Numbered from the stretch's first letter, positions 1 through 8,572 are shown. The stretch: 64,000 bases of DNA from an uncultured Roseburia sp. (GCA_900539115.1 UQAQ01000011.1:1-64000); one strand, 5' to 3'. Notes: a model not told the origin generated them from the letters alone. A program made the numbers and translations.

Positions 1-227
1 ACATCCTCACGTTCTGCTTTGCTCAAAATCCCATCTTTGTTGACATCAAGAAAATTTTCTACATTTTTTCTGAAATTCTCATCCGGAAAATGCGCCTCAT
101 CTATCAACACATCCTCCATATACTTTGCCTCTGTTTGTGCAGCCTGAGCCGGCATAGCTCCTTTACACCCTGAAATTGTTCCAAACAAAAGTGTAACTAC
201 TGCTGCTTTAATAAATAATTTCTTCAT
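1..227 (-). CDS. Lipoprotein with EF-hand/LRR-type leader, 3' end outside window
   Basis: The ATG is at 227 and the frame runs open to the left edge, so only about 75 N-terminal residues are visible. They show a lipoprotein signal peptide (MKKLFIKAAVVTLLFGTISG, with lipobox ISGC near residue 21) and then a segment with IDEAHFPDENFRKNV and a Ca-binding-like loop DVNKDGILS. That combination commonly precedes leucine-rich repeats in clostridial surface proteins, so an LRR surface lipoprotein is inferred; the rest of the gene is unseen. It starts 24 nt after the S8 protease gene and should be the next cistron of the agr-led operon. Confidence 0.6.
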   Translation of the reverse strand, partial: MKKLFIKAAVVTLLFGTISGCKGAMPAQAAQTEAKYMEDVLIDEAHFPDENFRKNVENFLDVNKDGILSKAERED

Positions 228-251
228 AGATAATGACCTCCTTGTATACCA

Positions 252-2435
252 TTATTTTACATTAATATATTCGCCCTCTCCGGGAGTAAAGCTAATAACT
301 CCTAACCTACAAGCTCTATCCAAATCGTTATACTCCCAGCGTACATGTTTTGAAAAATATGCCAATCTTGTCTCCTCACAAAATATACTTTTTTCATCGT
401 ATTTTCTCGCAGCATACATTGCTTCTGGAAATGCAACATCCGTCATTTGTGCAGCAAAATGTCTCAGTATATTATTTGAAACCTCCTTTGCAGCATTATA
501 TCTTTCAGAATAAAATTGAGCATTATCTTCATAACCACTTCCCAAATATTTTTTAATTTTATTGAACATCATGCCTTGTTGGATTTTTTGGCTAAACTCA
601 TTCCAATATGCCTTGTTTATCATTTGTTCTTTAGTTATTTCTCCTTTTGTAATACAATCCTTTGGGACTTGCGTTTTATGCGCATAAGTATCTCCCACTA
701 AATGCATAAGCATTCCTAATATGCGAAGACCTTTTTGTTGATATTCTGGAATATTCGCTCTAGTTGCAATAGGCGTGCTGCTTGACGTCATGTATACTAT
801 TGCTTTTTTTAAATTCTTAGAATATTTTTGATTTAAATCTGGATAATCCGTATATGGAGAGTATGGTAGGCTATTACAACAACTTGTTACATCTGATGAT
901 GTATAGACTCCTCTGCATACCCGATATAAATATCTCATAGTAGATATATAATTATATCTTCCATGAAGAATATTATCTGTAGCTTCTCTAAAGTAATATA
1001 ATGAAGCTTCTTCATTTGTTCCATGGTCAATAATCCCATCCACTTTTGCGCAAGCATCCTTTATAATAACCATTTCATCAGAAGTAAAACCAACCTCAAG
1101 TCCTGGTAACCCATTGGCATCATCAATTAATTTTTGATGGCCCTCACTACTCCATTGTCCCTCTACTAATGCTACTTCATCAAAAACTTTTACAGCCTCT
1201 CGATTTTCCAAGTCATTAACAATCTCTGTACTCATTGTTTCAACCGCATTTTCTCTATAATTCTCTTCATATTGCTTGTAATGTTCCAATGCATATTTTA
1301 CATCAATCAATCCATTTCCAAACTTATTATCTTCACCAAGACTTCTTGAAGACTCTGCCAACACAGTACGAATAAACTGACTTTTCTTATTTAAATCTTG
1401 TTGCCATATAATTGCCGCAGCTCCTGTTACATGCGCCACAGATAAACTTGTTCCTCCTGCGATCAGTGTACCACCAAATGCTCCATCTGTCAATATTTGA
1501 CTTCCTGGTGCCACTAACTCGATTTCCGTTCCTGTTGCACTTTCCTTCGTTAATTCTGCATTTTTATCAACACTTCCCACTGCAATTACCTGTTCAAAAG
1601 CCGCTGGATATTCCACCTTACTATTATTTCCCCCATTTCCAGCTGAAGCCAATAGTAATATTCCCGCTTTTTCTGCATCGCATATAGCTTGTTCAAGTGC
1701 AACTGAATAAGTATCTGTTCCAAAGCTCATATTTATAATATCCATATGATTGTCAATACACCAATAAATTCCTTCAATTACTCGATCTAATGTTGCTGTA
1801 TTGTTAGCATCTAATACGCGCACAGAATACAAATTTGCCTTGGGAGCAATATCCGCTACAATTCCCGCTACACTTGTTCCATGACTTGTTATATCTTCAT
1901 AGTATGGTGCAATATTTTTTTCATCATCCACAAGATTAACCCTTTCAACAACATTTACATCTTGTGAATAATCCACCCCTGAATCCATAATAGCAACTTT
2001 AATTTTGCTATTTTTTTCTTGGTCAATAACCTTCTTTGTTGCTCCAATCATTTGCATATTCCAGTTATCCGCATCAGGATCTTTTGCATCCTTTTTGTTT
2101 ACCACTTCATTATTGGTCCCGCTTGCCGAAAATTCTATATTAGTTTCTATGTCTGAAACACCCTTTATAGATTGTAACTCATCCTTCTGTCTCTCTGTCA
2201 ATCCAATATAAATAGATTTTTTTCCTGTAATATCATATGTATGATAGTCTTCTACGATATTTTCTTTATATTGTTTTTTAATTTTATTAAAATCCTTTTC
2301 ATTATCTACTGTGAGTACATACTCTTTAACCGTATCTTTTGCAGATATAAATTCTGCCTTTCCTTGCATCAAACGTGTTGCAGTCATTGCACAAAGCAAT
2401 CCAATTGCAACCATTCTTTGTAAATTTTTCTTCAT
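252..2435 (-). CDS. Exported subtilisin-family (S8) protease with extra C-terminal domain
   Basis: This 727-residue protein has an N-terminal hydrophobic export segment (about residues 8-20), an I9-like propeptide (about 37-100) and a subtilisin domain (about 125-385). The triad is visible: Asp151 in VAIMDSGVD, His185 in SHGTSVAG and Ser330 in GGTSLSVAH, with the oxyanion Asn267 in SAGNGGN. The usual GTSMAxPH around Ser is GTSLSVAH here. About 300 further residues (about 425-727) are not subtilisin. They are helical-looking and contain MHLVGDTYAHKT (577-588), an HxxGDxxxH pattern reminiscent of zinc phospholipase C/nuclease-like folds. It lies 23 nt after the ligase gene with RBS AAAGGAGAA. 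Its substrate is unknown; processing of an operon product or surface protein is possible. Confidence 0.85.
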   Translation of the reverse strand: MKKNLQRMVAIGLLCAMTATRLMQGKAEFISAKDTVKEYVLTVDNEKDFNKIKKQYKENIVEDYHTYDITGKKSIYIGLTERQKDELQSIKGVSDIETNIEFSASGTNNEVVNKKDAKDPDADNWNMQMIGATKKVIDQEKNSKIKVAIMDSGVDYSQDVNVVERVNLVDDEKNIAPYYEDITSHGTSVAGIVADIAPKANLYSVRVLDANNTATLDRVIEGIYWCIDNHMDIINMSFGTDTYSVALEQAICDAEKAGILLLASAGNGGNNSKVEYPAAFEQVIAVGSVDKNAELTKESATGTEIELVAPGSQILTDGAFGGTLIAGGTSLSVAHVTGAAAIIWQQDLNKKSQFIRTVLAESSRSLGEDNKFGNGLIDVKYALEHYKQYEENYRENAVETMSTEIVNDLENREAVKVFDEVALVEGQWSSEGHQKLIDDANGLPGLEVGFTSDEMVIIKDACAKVDGIIDHGTNEEASLYYFREATDNILHGRYNYISTMRYLYRVCRGVYTSSDVTSCCNSLPYSPYTDYPDLNQKYSKNLKKAIVYMTSSSTPIATRANIPEYQQKGLRILGMLMHLVGDTYAHKTQVPKDCITKGEITKEQMINKAYWNEFSQKIQQGMMFNKIKKYLGSGYEDNAQFYSERYNAAKEVSNNILRHFAAQMTDVAFPEAMYAARKYDEKSIFCEETRLAYFSKHVRWEYNDLDRACRLGVISFTPGEGEYINVK

Positions 2436-2458
2436 ACTCTTGTTCTCCTTTTTACAAT

Positions 2459-3658
2459 TTAAACCCGGCTGAAAAACCAGCCGCTTTTTCCAGTTTCCTG
2501 ATTCACTTGAACCTCATTGCTGTATTGAAACTTCCATTTAAACTCTTCCTTCCACTCCTCTTCGAATAGTTTCTGGTAAAGTTTTTCAAACTCTCCTCCT
2601 TCCATATCATTATCCAATACAACATTTATCAACAGCGAGTCTGTTGTCTGCTGAAACACTTGAAACTGATAAATCATTCGTTCCATACATTGATTTATCT
2701 GCTCTACCGGTCCCAACAAAACATCCGGCAATTTACTGCTCCCATCCGGCATCATCAACAGATCATTTTTTCTCGCGTGTTTTAATTCCAGCCTGGTCTT
2801 AGTAATATCTCTCATCACGATTCTTCCAACATCACCAATTCCATATCTGACGAACGGCATCGCATGATTATGCAGGGATGTTACATAAACCTCTCCATAT
2901 TCTCCATCATTTACTAATTGTCCATTTTTATCAATAATTTCTACATATGTAGATTGATTAAACAATTGATATGTTTCTTGATATTCATATCCGATTGTAC
3001 CAACTTCCATTGTTCCATAATGACTTCTTACCTGACAAGAAAATACTTTTTCCAAACTTTGTTTCAAGCCCGCCGTCACCATCTCGCCTGTTAATTCAAT
3101 ATATTTCAAATTTGGTAATATAGGTAATTGTTCTTCTTTTACCATTTGCAAAATCATCTGCGCAATTCCCGAATGTACTAATAACCATAACGGATTAAAT
3201 TCTTCCATCTTTTGATAAATTCTTATTAATTTTTCCCTATTTAACTTTTGTTTTGATATTAACATTTTATTGCCCTTAATCCGGTAATCTTCTTGTAATG
3301 TCGTATTAAAAAGGCAAACTCTATCGTTTGTTCGTATTCCAGCTTGTCGAAACCTTTCCATCCACAAAGGGAGCAAAGCAGCCGACATATCCGTCTTACT
3401 CCAGTATACATCAAGATAGGTTCCTGTACTTCCAGATGTATGAGTGCGATTAAGCCTCCCCATAACTAACTCTCCCAAATAGTCATCGGATATAAATTTA
3501 TCTTGCTGTAAAACAATTTGATTTTTTTCAACCAAGGGCAGTTTTTCCCACTGACCACTTTCAATCCACATCAGTATTTGTGGCTCTTTTTCCGCTAATT
3601 CCCGATAAAAAGGAACTGTCGTATAAGCATGCCTTGCCATTTCAAATCTACGATTCAT
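2459..3658 (-). CDS. AMP-binding adenylating ligase, PaaK / coenzyme F390 synthetase-like
   Basis: This 399-residue member of the phenylacetate-CoA ligase-like branch of the ANL superfamily would activate a carboxylate as an acyl-AMP and pass it to a thiol. Visible motifs are the P-loop HTSGSTGT (73-80), YGTMEVG, the YGIGDVGR hinge region and a C-terminal ETGKSGWF holding the likely catalytic Lys. The ATG overlaps the ACP stop by 4 nt (ATGA), so the carrier protein is the likely acceptor rather than CoA. At about 400 residues it is a free-standing loading enzyme, not an NRPS module. The substrate cannot be read from sequence. Confidence 0.85.
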   Translation of the reverse strand: MNRRFEMARHAYTTVPFYRELAEKEPQILMWIESGQWEKLPLVEKNQIVLQQDKFISDDYLGELVMGRLNRTHTSGSTGTYLDVYWSKTDMSAALLPLWMERFRQAGIRTNDRVCLFNTTLQEDYRIKGNKMLISKQKLNREKLIRIYQKMEEFNPLWLLVHSGIAQMILQMVKEEQLPILPNLKYIELTGEMVTAGLKQSLEKVFSCQVRSHYGTMEVGTIGYEYQETYQLFNQSTYVEIIDKNGQLVNDGEYGEVYVTSLHNHAMPFVRYGIGDVGRIVMRDITKTRLELKHARKNDLLMMPDGSSKLPDVLLGPVEQINQCMERMIYQFQVFQQTTDSLLINVVLDNDMEGGEFEKLYQKLFEEEWKEEFKWKFQYSNEVQVNQETGKSGWFFSRV

Positions 3659-3915
3659 CTTTCATCTCCTTTTTCCTGAATAAGTTTCACTAAGTATTCA
3701 ACCAGATCATTCAACTCATTCATATGAAATGTAAGTTCTTCAAAATCATGATATTCGATTTTGAATTCCTCCTCCAGTTGTAAAACCAAATTAAACATAG
3801 CAAAAGAATCCATCTCTAAAGGCTCTTCAGCATATTTCTGGCACAACTCTTTTATGTCTAATTCACAAGAATCTGCTATGATTTTCAAACATTTTTCTCT
3901 TATTTCCTCAGGCAT
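3655..3915 (-). CDS. Acyl carrier protein (discrete, cluster-associated)
   Basis: An 86-residue phosphopantetheine-carrier domain with the attachment Ser37 in the motif EMDSFAM (the DSL/DSF motif) followed by an acidic helix II. I chose the ATG at 3915 because AGGAG lies 8 nt upstream; upstream in-frame ATGs at 3933 and 3936 have no such site. That start overlaps the preceding gene by 8 nt (ATGCCTGA) and the stop overlaps the ligase start by 4 nt, so the three are translationally coupled. It is unlike FabF/FabD-linked fatty-acid ACPs in context and probably serves the neighbouring ligase. AcpS at 52.5 kb could supply the pantetheine arm. Confidence 0.85.
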   Translation of the reverse strand: MPEEIREKCLKIIADSCELDIKELCQKYAEEPLEMDSFAMFNLVLQLEEEFKIEYHDFEELTFHMNELNDLVEYLVKLIQEKGDER

Positions 3916-5458
3916 CTCTACTCTCCTTTTCATCAATTTTCCATTCGTACACTAAAGCATGCATAAGTTTTTTGTCATTTTCTTCCAGTTCTGATATCAT
4001 GTGTTTTATCAATCCATCCTCTCTTTTATCTGGACGAAAACGATATTTCTGCATCAAATGAACCAAATTAAATGCCGTTGTTCGTGCTGTTTCTGAAAAT
4101 AATTTTAATTTTTTGTACAACTCTTCATTTATTATTTTTTCTTCCCACATATACTCGATACGTTTTTCCATAATTACTTTATGTTCATACAACAGATACG
4201 AGATTCGCCTGTCTGCAATCAAAAGATTAATTCCTTTCTGGGTACAAAGTTCTCGATAGATTCCGATTCCTTGAACCGTTTTTTCTGTTGGCAAAAATGC
4301 CTGCATAAGCAGTTCTGTATTTTTTTCTTCCAAATAATCTTTGCAAATTCTTTGTATGTATTCCGGTATAAAACGATAAAACCGAAAGCCCTGACAATAC
4401 GTTATAATCTTGATTACATGATTCTTGTTTCGTTTTAGCGTTTCATTTATATCCCGATATGAAACGTTATATCTTTGTATTTTACCTGAGTTATCATATC
4501 CTACTGTCATAAACACTTTCTGTTTATCATCAAACCCATAAATCAAATTCTGATGAAGGTGATGTGCATAATGATATTCGTCTCTCCCAAACAAATAATA
4601 CTGATCCAATTTTATCTCTATATATCTTTTCTGCTCCAGTTCCCATTTTAATGCTTTGACACCTCCATAATGCAGCATATCACTCACTTTAATATAGTTA
4701 TAATCCAAAAAATGGTTGGGCAGGTCGAACTGTTCTTTTTTATAAAAATTGTAAAATTCCAGCCGTCGATGTTCACTATCCAAATTACAGTTTATCTGAA
4801 TAAAATTACTAAACAGCCATGGATAAAACGAATTTTCTTCATGTCTTACCTGCACTCCGATGTATAACTTTTTCGTGGTATTAATCTGTTTTTCTCCAAT
4901 CTTTTTAATCTGTTTTCCTGTTCCAAAAAAGCACTCTATTTTGCCATTTGACAGACTTAATACAAAGTCCCCTTGTTTTCCATCCAGCCTTTCCTTCATC
5001 TGCTCTTTTTTCCCTGAATAGTACAATGATACTCCATCATGAATAAAGTTTCCAAAACGGCAGATATACTCATTGTCACCTAATAAAACATTTTCTTCGT
5101 CATCTGTCAAAAACACATTGACAGCAGCCCAGGGTTCGGATTCCTGCTGAAAATTTACTTTAATATGTACATATCCTTCGTTGTCTGATAACGGTCGATA
5201 AATACATCCATTACAAAAACGGTTATATTTGTCCTCACTTTCATATTTCCAATGCATCCCTTCTTTTTTCATCCCGATAGATGTCCATGTATCGTTATCC
5301 GTTTCACAGATTTCAAACTCCGCGATACGTTTTCCAATTCTTTCCTCTGCCATAATGATGCATTGAGGCAGAGCGTAATAAGAGTAAGTTCGAACTTCCG
5401 GTGTGGTACATATAGGAAGTTCGATTCTCTTTATCTTTTGTGTGTCTTTGTTTATCAC
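3908..5458 (-). CDS. Unknown protein, possible BtrH/C39-like transferase with beta-sandwich N-terminus
   Basis: A 516-residue protein with no signal peptide. The N-terminal third (about 55-225) has the strand pattern of a concanavalin/LamG-like sandwich. Around 250-340 it contains HHLHQNLIYGFDD (299-311) followed by FMTVGYDN, a pattern I associate with BtrH/C39-peptidase-like proteins found beside discrete ACPs and adenylating enzymes. The C-terminal 130 residues are helical and charged. BtrH moves an acyl group off an ACP, so an acyl-transfer role would suit the neighbours, but this is inference from weak similarity. Its ATG overlaps the agrB stop by 4 nt, placing it directly in the agr operon. 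Confidence 0.5.
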   Translation of the reverse strand: MINKDTQKIKRIELPICTTPEVRTYSYYALPQCIIMAEERIGKRIAEFEICETDNDTWTSIGMKKEGMHWKYESEDKYNRFCNGCIYRPLSDNEGYVHIKVNFQQESEPWAAVNVFLTDDEENVLLGDNEYICRFGNFIHDGVSLYYSGKKEQMKERLDGKQGDFVLSLSNGKIECFFGTGKQIKKIGEKQINTTKKLYIGVQVRHEENSFYPWLFSNFIQINCNLDSEHRRLEFYNFYKKEQFDLPNHFLDYNYIKVSDMLHYGGVKALKWELEQKRYIEIKLDQYYLFGRDEYHYAHHLHQNLIYGFDDKQKVFMTVGYDNSGKIQRYNVSYRDINETLKRNKNHVIKIITYCQGFRFYRFIPEYIQRICKDYLEEKNTELLMQAFLPTEKTVQGIGIYRELCTQKGINLLIADRRISYLLYEHKVIMEKRIEYMWEEKIINEELYKKLKLFSETARTTAFNLVHLMQKYRFRPDKREDGLIKHMISELEENDKKLMHALVYEWKIDEKESRDA

Positions 5459-6051
5459 GAAAACTTTCTCCTCTCATCCGTTTCTTGTCCCACTATAATT
5501 CCTAAAACCAGCATAATCCCCGAAAAAATCACTGCATATTCCATATAAAGAACCGTTTTTCCGATGATTTGAAGGATTTTCAGAATAATAATTACCGCAA
5601 TCACTCCCGAAGAAGCCAGTCTTGCTTTTTTCTTTATCGCTTGGTATTCCTGTACGTCATAATTCATATTTTTATGATTCATCGCACCTATTCGGAGAAT
5701 TACCCCAAATACGAATAGGCAAAGCAAATCTACTACAATCACATTTTTGTCCGTAAAATCCACCAGATAAATCACAAAAATTTCCAATCCGACTGTCCCT
5801 AGATAACATTTCCAAAAAGAATCAAAATGAAAACCACCGGTTCTGTTTCGGATCATAAAGAAGCAAGCGATAAAAGCCCAGACACGAATTACTTCATGAA
5901 AATAGAAACCCACACCTGTCATTGTCAACATGACTAAAATGCTTTCTACAGCACAGATGATATGGTATTGGTATGTCTCTTTTTCCTTTTCCGTAATCAC
6001 CTGAGCTTTTATCAATGCCAAAATATACTTTGTAACTATTTTTTCTACCAC
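5455..6051 (-). CDS. agrB: AgrB-type accessory gene regulator protease
   Basis: A 198-residue polytopic membrane cysteine protease that cleaves the AgrD pre-peptide and closes the thiolactone ring. The catalytic pair is visible in RTGGFHFDSFWKC: His75 and Cys82, spaced seven residues apart as in staphylococcal AgrB. Four to six hydrophobic segments follow (about 32-66, 84-122, 147-165, 170-188). It starts 12 nt after agrD, and its stop overlaps the following gene by 4 nt. The order agrA-agrC-agrD-agrB differs from the staphylococcal BDCA order but is common in Clostridia. Confidence 0.92.
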   Translation of the reverse strand: MVEKIVTKYILALIKAQVITEKEKETYQYHIICAVESILVMLTMTGVGFYFHEVIRVWAFIACFFMIRNRTGGFHFDSFWKCYLGTVGLEIFVIYLVDFTDKNVIVVDLLCLFVFGVILRIGAMNHKNMNYDVQEYQAIKKKARLASSGVIAVIIILKILQIIGKTVLYMEYAVIFSGIMLVLGIIVGQETDERRKFS

Positions 6052-6063
6052 GTATATTTTCCT

Positions 6064-6204
6064 TTAGTTATCCTTTGTTTTGTTTGCTGGTCGCTTTGGC
6101 TGATGCAAAAATCCCACACAATGAGGCGGCCACTTTGTCTCCTCTTTCTTTACAAATTTCTCCATCAGTTTTCCGCTTACTTTAACTGCTTTTTCTTTTA
6201 ACAT
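6064..6204 (-). CDS. agrD: AgrD-type cyclic lactone autoinducer pre-peptide
   Basis: A 46-residue ORF with RBS AGGAAAGGAG just upstream. The N-terminal part (MLKEKAVKVSGKLMEKFVKK) is an amphipathic helix like other AgrD leaders. The core is KWPPHCVGFLHQPKRP, whose WPPxCxG...QPxRP pattern is typical of clostridial autoinducer peptides. Cys29 is the only cysteine and must be the ring nucleophile. By analogy the ring would be the five residues CVGFL (29-33), with a basic tail HQPKRP removed by AgrB. The mature N-terminus is not predictable. It sits between agrC and agrB. Confidence 0.88.
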   Translation of the reverse strand: MLKEKAVKVSGKLMEKFVKKEETKWPPHCVGFLHQPKRPANKTKDN

Positions 6205-6224
6205 AAAAAAGCCACGCTCCTTTC

Positions 6225-6252
6225 CTGCTTTGGGTAAGTCCTACCCAAGCAG
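6225..6252 (-). other. RNA hairpin between agrC and agrD
   Basis: CTGCTTGGGTA and TACCCAAAGCAG form an 11-bp stem with one bulged base around a 5-nt loop, ending just before the agrD ribosome-binding site. No U-run follows on the minus strand, so it is not a normal terminator. It may stabilise or process the agrDB end of the mRNA, or modulate agrD translation. Confidence 0.6.
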
Positions 6253-6291
6253 TTTGAGTGTAGCAATTTTTCTCATCTTTTACAATATCAA

Positions 6292-7620
6292 TTACATTAT
6301 TTTGCCTTTTTTGACGAAATTTTTCTCTGGCATCGGAATACAGACCACCGCATGAAATTCTGAATCAAGGCTGTCAAACTGACAGAAACCTCCGTATTTT
6401 TCTGCTGTATTCCGGATATTCTTCATTCCATATCCATGTAATTCTGCATCTTTTTTCTTTGTCGTAGTATATATTTCTCCATTCTTTTTCCGGTCGCCCT
6501 CAAATGAATTTTGTACGGAGATTAAAAACTCTTCCTGTTTCAATTCCAATTTTATCCGAAGTATCTTCTGTTTTTGGCATTCCTTCAATGCTTCGATTGC
6601 ATTGTTCAAAAGATTGGATAGTAAAAGTATGATGTCTAATTCTTCCATACATACCGCAGATAAATCTCCGATCTGCAGGGCGATAGCGGCCCCTATTTCT
6701 TTTGCCTCATTATATTTGTCATTTAAAACCGTATTAATAATGACATTATGTGTATCAATCTGCTCTACCTCTACACTGTACTTATGATTTAACTGCGCAA
6801 GATACGTTTTTACTTCTTCATAATTCTGGTGTTCTACTAATCCCTGCAGACAATTGAGATGATTTTTGAAATCATGATTTAAACTTTTTTGCAAATCTAA
6901 TTTTTCTTCCATCACCTTATATTCCCGTTTTTCTCCTGCCGCCGCTAATTCAAGCATTTTTCTCTCATAAAGAAGTTGATTTTTTTCCGCATCACTCTTC
7001 ATAAAAAATACAAGAAGCAGGTTTGCGATAAGAACGATAGACAAACATCCCCAAATCAAATATCGCATCTTGGCATTTAACGCGCCCATATCATTAGACA
7101 ATATAACTGCCATCAAGCAGATGGAAATAAATGGAATAACAGCATATCTCATCATATTCGTTTGTTTCTGAAAATCATTCCATCTTCCTGCTGCAAATTT
7201 CCGCAGACAAAGAATAATGATCAACAAAATTGCTTTACTCGTCAATACAATAAGCATAGCTACCAATTCTTCATCTTTATTTGCAACTGTAATAACTTGC
7301 GTATCCAGTAATACAGTTATGACATCTGCAATTACCAGAATAAAAATAAACATCACTGCAGCCAGCAGAGCCCGCTTCTTTTCCTTTCTTTTTATGACAA
7401 CTATGGAGCCAAAAAGAAGAACTATCATCGCAATCTCTTTCACAATAAAGCTGTCCTCAAAGAGATACGACATAATAAGTGCAGAAAAAGACAATGCCAA
7501 AATCCACAGTGCGTAAAATCCGCTTTTATGCTTTTTCTCTGTCGGCACAAAGGCATCCTGAAACAGGAAAAAACATACCATCTCCATAACCACAATAAGA
7601 AAACTCTGCAAATACTCCAT
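6292..7620 (-). CDS. agrC: AgrC-like sensor histidine kinase (GHKL type)
   Basis: A 442-residue sensor with six or seven predicted membrane segments in residues 1-208, then a dimerisation/phosphoacceptor helix with His249 in SLNHDFKNHL and a GHKL ATPase domain (N-box NLLNNAIEAL, G-box HGYGMKNI). This HPK10-type architecture is that of peptide-pheromone receptors such as AgrC and ComD. Its ATG overlaps the response-regulator stop by one base (TAATG). The neighbouring agrD supplies the likely ligand. Confidence 0.88.
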   Translation of the reverse strand: MEYLQSFLIVVMEMVCFFLFQDAFVPTEKKHKSGFYALWILALSFSALIMSYLFEDSFIVKEIAMIVLLFGSIVVIKRKEKKRALLAAVMFIFILVIADVITVLLDTQVITVANKDEELVAMLIVLTSKAILLIIILCLRKFAAGRWNDFQKQTNMMRYAVIPFISICLMAVILSNDMGALNAKMRYLIWGCLSIVLIANLLLVFFMKSDAEKNQLLYERKMLELAAAGEKREYKVMEEKLDLQKSLNHDFKNHLNCLQGLVEHQNYEEVKTYLAQLNHKYSVEVEQIDTHNVIINTVLNDKYNEAKEIGAAIALQIGDLSAVCMEELDIILLLSNLLNNAIEALKECQKQKILRIKLELKQEEFLISVQNSFEGDRKKNGEIYTTTKKKDAELHGYGMKNIRNTAEKYGGFCQFDSLDSEFHAVVCIPMPEKNFVKKGKIM

Positions 7621-8351
7621 TAAAATCCACCTCGTTTACGCAAATAATTTTTTCGTACTTCATTTCTCAGATATTTCGGGAAATGAAGCGTCGTGCCATC
7701 GATAAGAACGACATCCTGATCCAGCAGTTTTTCCACATAATTGACATTTACCAGATAACTTTTCTGGATTCGCAGCATATCCTCAGAATCAATTTCTTTT
7801 TCGATGTCATCGAGTTTTTTATAAAGACCATATTCTTCTCGTTTTCCTTTATGGAGAACATGGAAAATACTCTTATGATTTTTCGATTCTATGTATATCA
7901 AGTTACTCACACGAATTTCTGCATCTCCGACATTGGAAAATTTGTACGCGATCACTTTGTGGTCTTTCCGAATCTTTCGAAGAATATTTTTCAAAGCCTC
8001 GCGCAGGTCTGCTTCCATTTTGTCATAATCCTTTATCACAAACCAGGTTGCCTGCACCTGATAACCGGTCGCGGCATATTCTGCATAAGCCGTAACAAAC
8101 ACTAAAAAGGTATCTTCTCCGTATTTTCGAAGATACTTCGCCGTCTCGATGCCATTCATTTTGTCCATCTGCATGTCTAAAAACACGATATCATATTTTC
8201 CCACTTCCTCTTTCAGCTCCACAAATTCTTCTCCCGAATAAAACTCATCCACCTGACATTCCAGCTTTTGCTCCTTGAAAAACGCTTTCACAATCTCAGA
8301 TATCCGTTCTACGAATATCTTTTCATCATCACATACTGCTATCCGGAACAT
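7620..8351 (-). CDS. agrA: AgrA-like response regulator (REC-LytTR)
   Basis: A 243-residue regulator with a receiver domain (about 1-125; phospho-Asp59 in YDIVFLDMQMD, acidic pair in CDDE near residue 9) and a LytTR DNA-binding domain (about 140-240; SNLIYIESKNH, LRIQKSYLVNVNYV). It is the first gene of the minus-strand operon, 32 nt downstream of a strong promoter. As in other agr systems it probably autoregulates the operon once phosphorylated by the kinase at 6292-7620. Confidence 0.88.
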   Translation of the reverse strand: MFRIAVCDDEKIFVERISEIVKAFFKEQKLECQVDEFYSGEEFVELKEEVGKYDIVFLDMQMDKMNGIETAKYLRKYGEDTFLVFVTAYAEYAATGYQVQATWFVIKDYDKMEADLREALKNILRKIRKDHKVIAYKFSNVGDAEIRVSNLIYIESKNHKSIFHVLHKGKREEYGLYKKLDDIEKEIDSEDMLRIQKSYLVNVNYVEKLLDQDVVLIDGTTLHFPKYLRNEVRKNYLRKRGGF

Positions 8352-8382
8352 ACTTTCCCCTCTTTCGTACTATTCTTTATCT

Positions 8383-8411
8383 ATTATACCAAAAAATGCA
8401 TTGAAAATCAA
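8383..8411 (-). promoter_or_regulatory. SigA-type promoter of the agr-led operon
   Basis: On the minus strand, -35 TTGATT (8406-8411) and a perfect -10 TATAAT (8383-8388) are separated by 17 bp, 32 nt upstream of agrA. The strong -10 suggests substantial basal expression. Confidence 0.75.
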
Positions 8412-8491
8412 TGAAAATGGGAGTTCCCGGCAAGTTGACTTTCCTTATAACCGGCTTGTAAAAAATAGCAAAAAATCCCCTCTCATTTTAC

Positions 8492-8520
8492 TTGCACTTT
8501 TCTTTCATTTGATGTAGAAT
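8492..8520 (+). promoter_or_regulatory. SigA-type promoter of the Ig-like secreted protein gene
   Basis: TTGCAC (8492-8497), 17-bp spacer, TAGAAT (8515-8520), about 50 nt upstream of the start codon. Confidence 0.6.
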
Positions 8521-8572
8521 GATGCCATGAGGGCAAGACCTTCTAAAACTATGAAAAGAGAGGATAATGATT

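Noticed and set aside
8383..8566. Possible AgrA/LytTR direct-repeat site near the agrA promoter
   Set aside because: No pair of LytTR-type 9-mers with 12-13 bp spacing could be read confidently; only the core promoter is reported.
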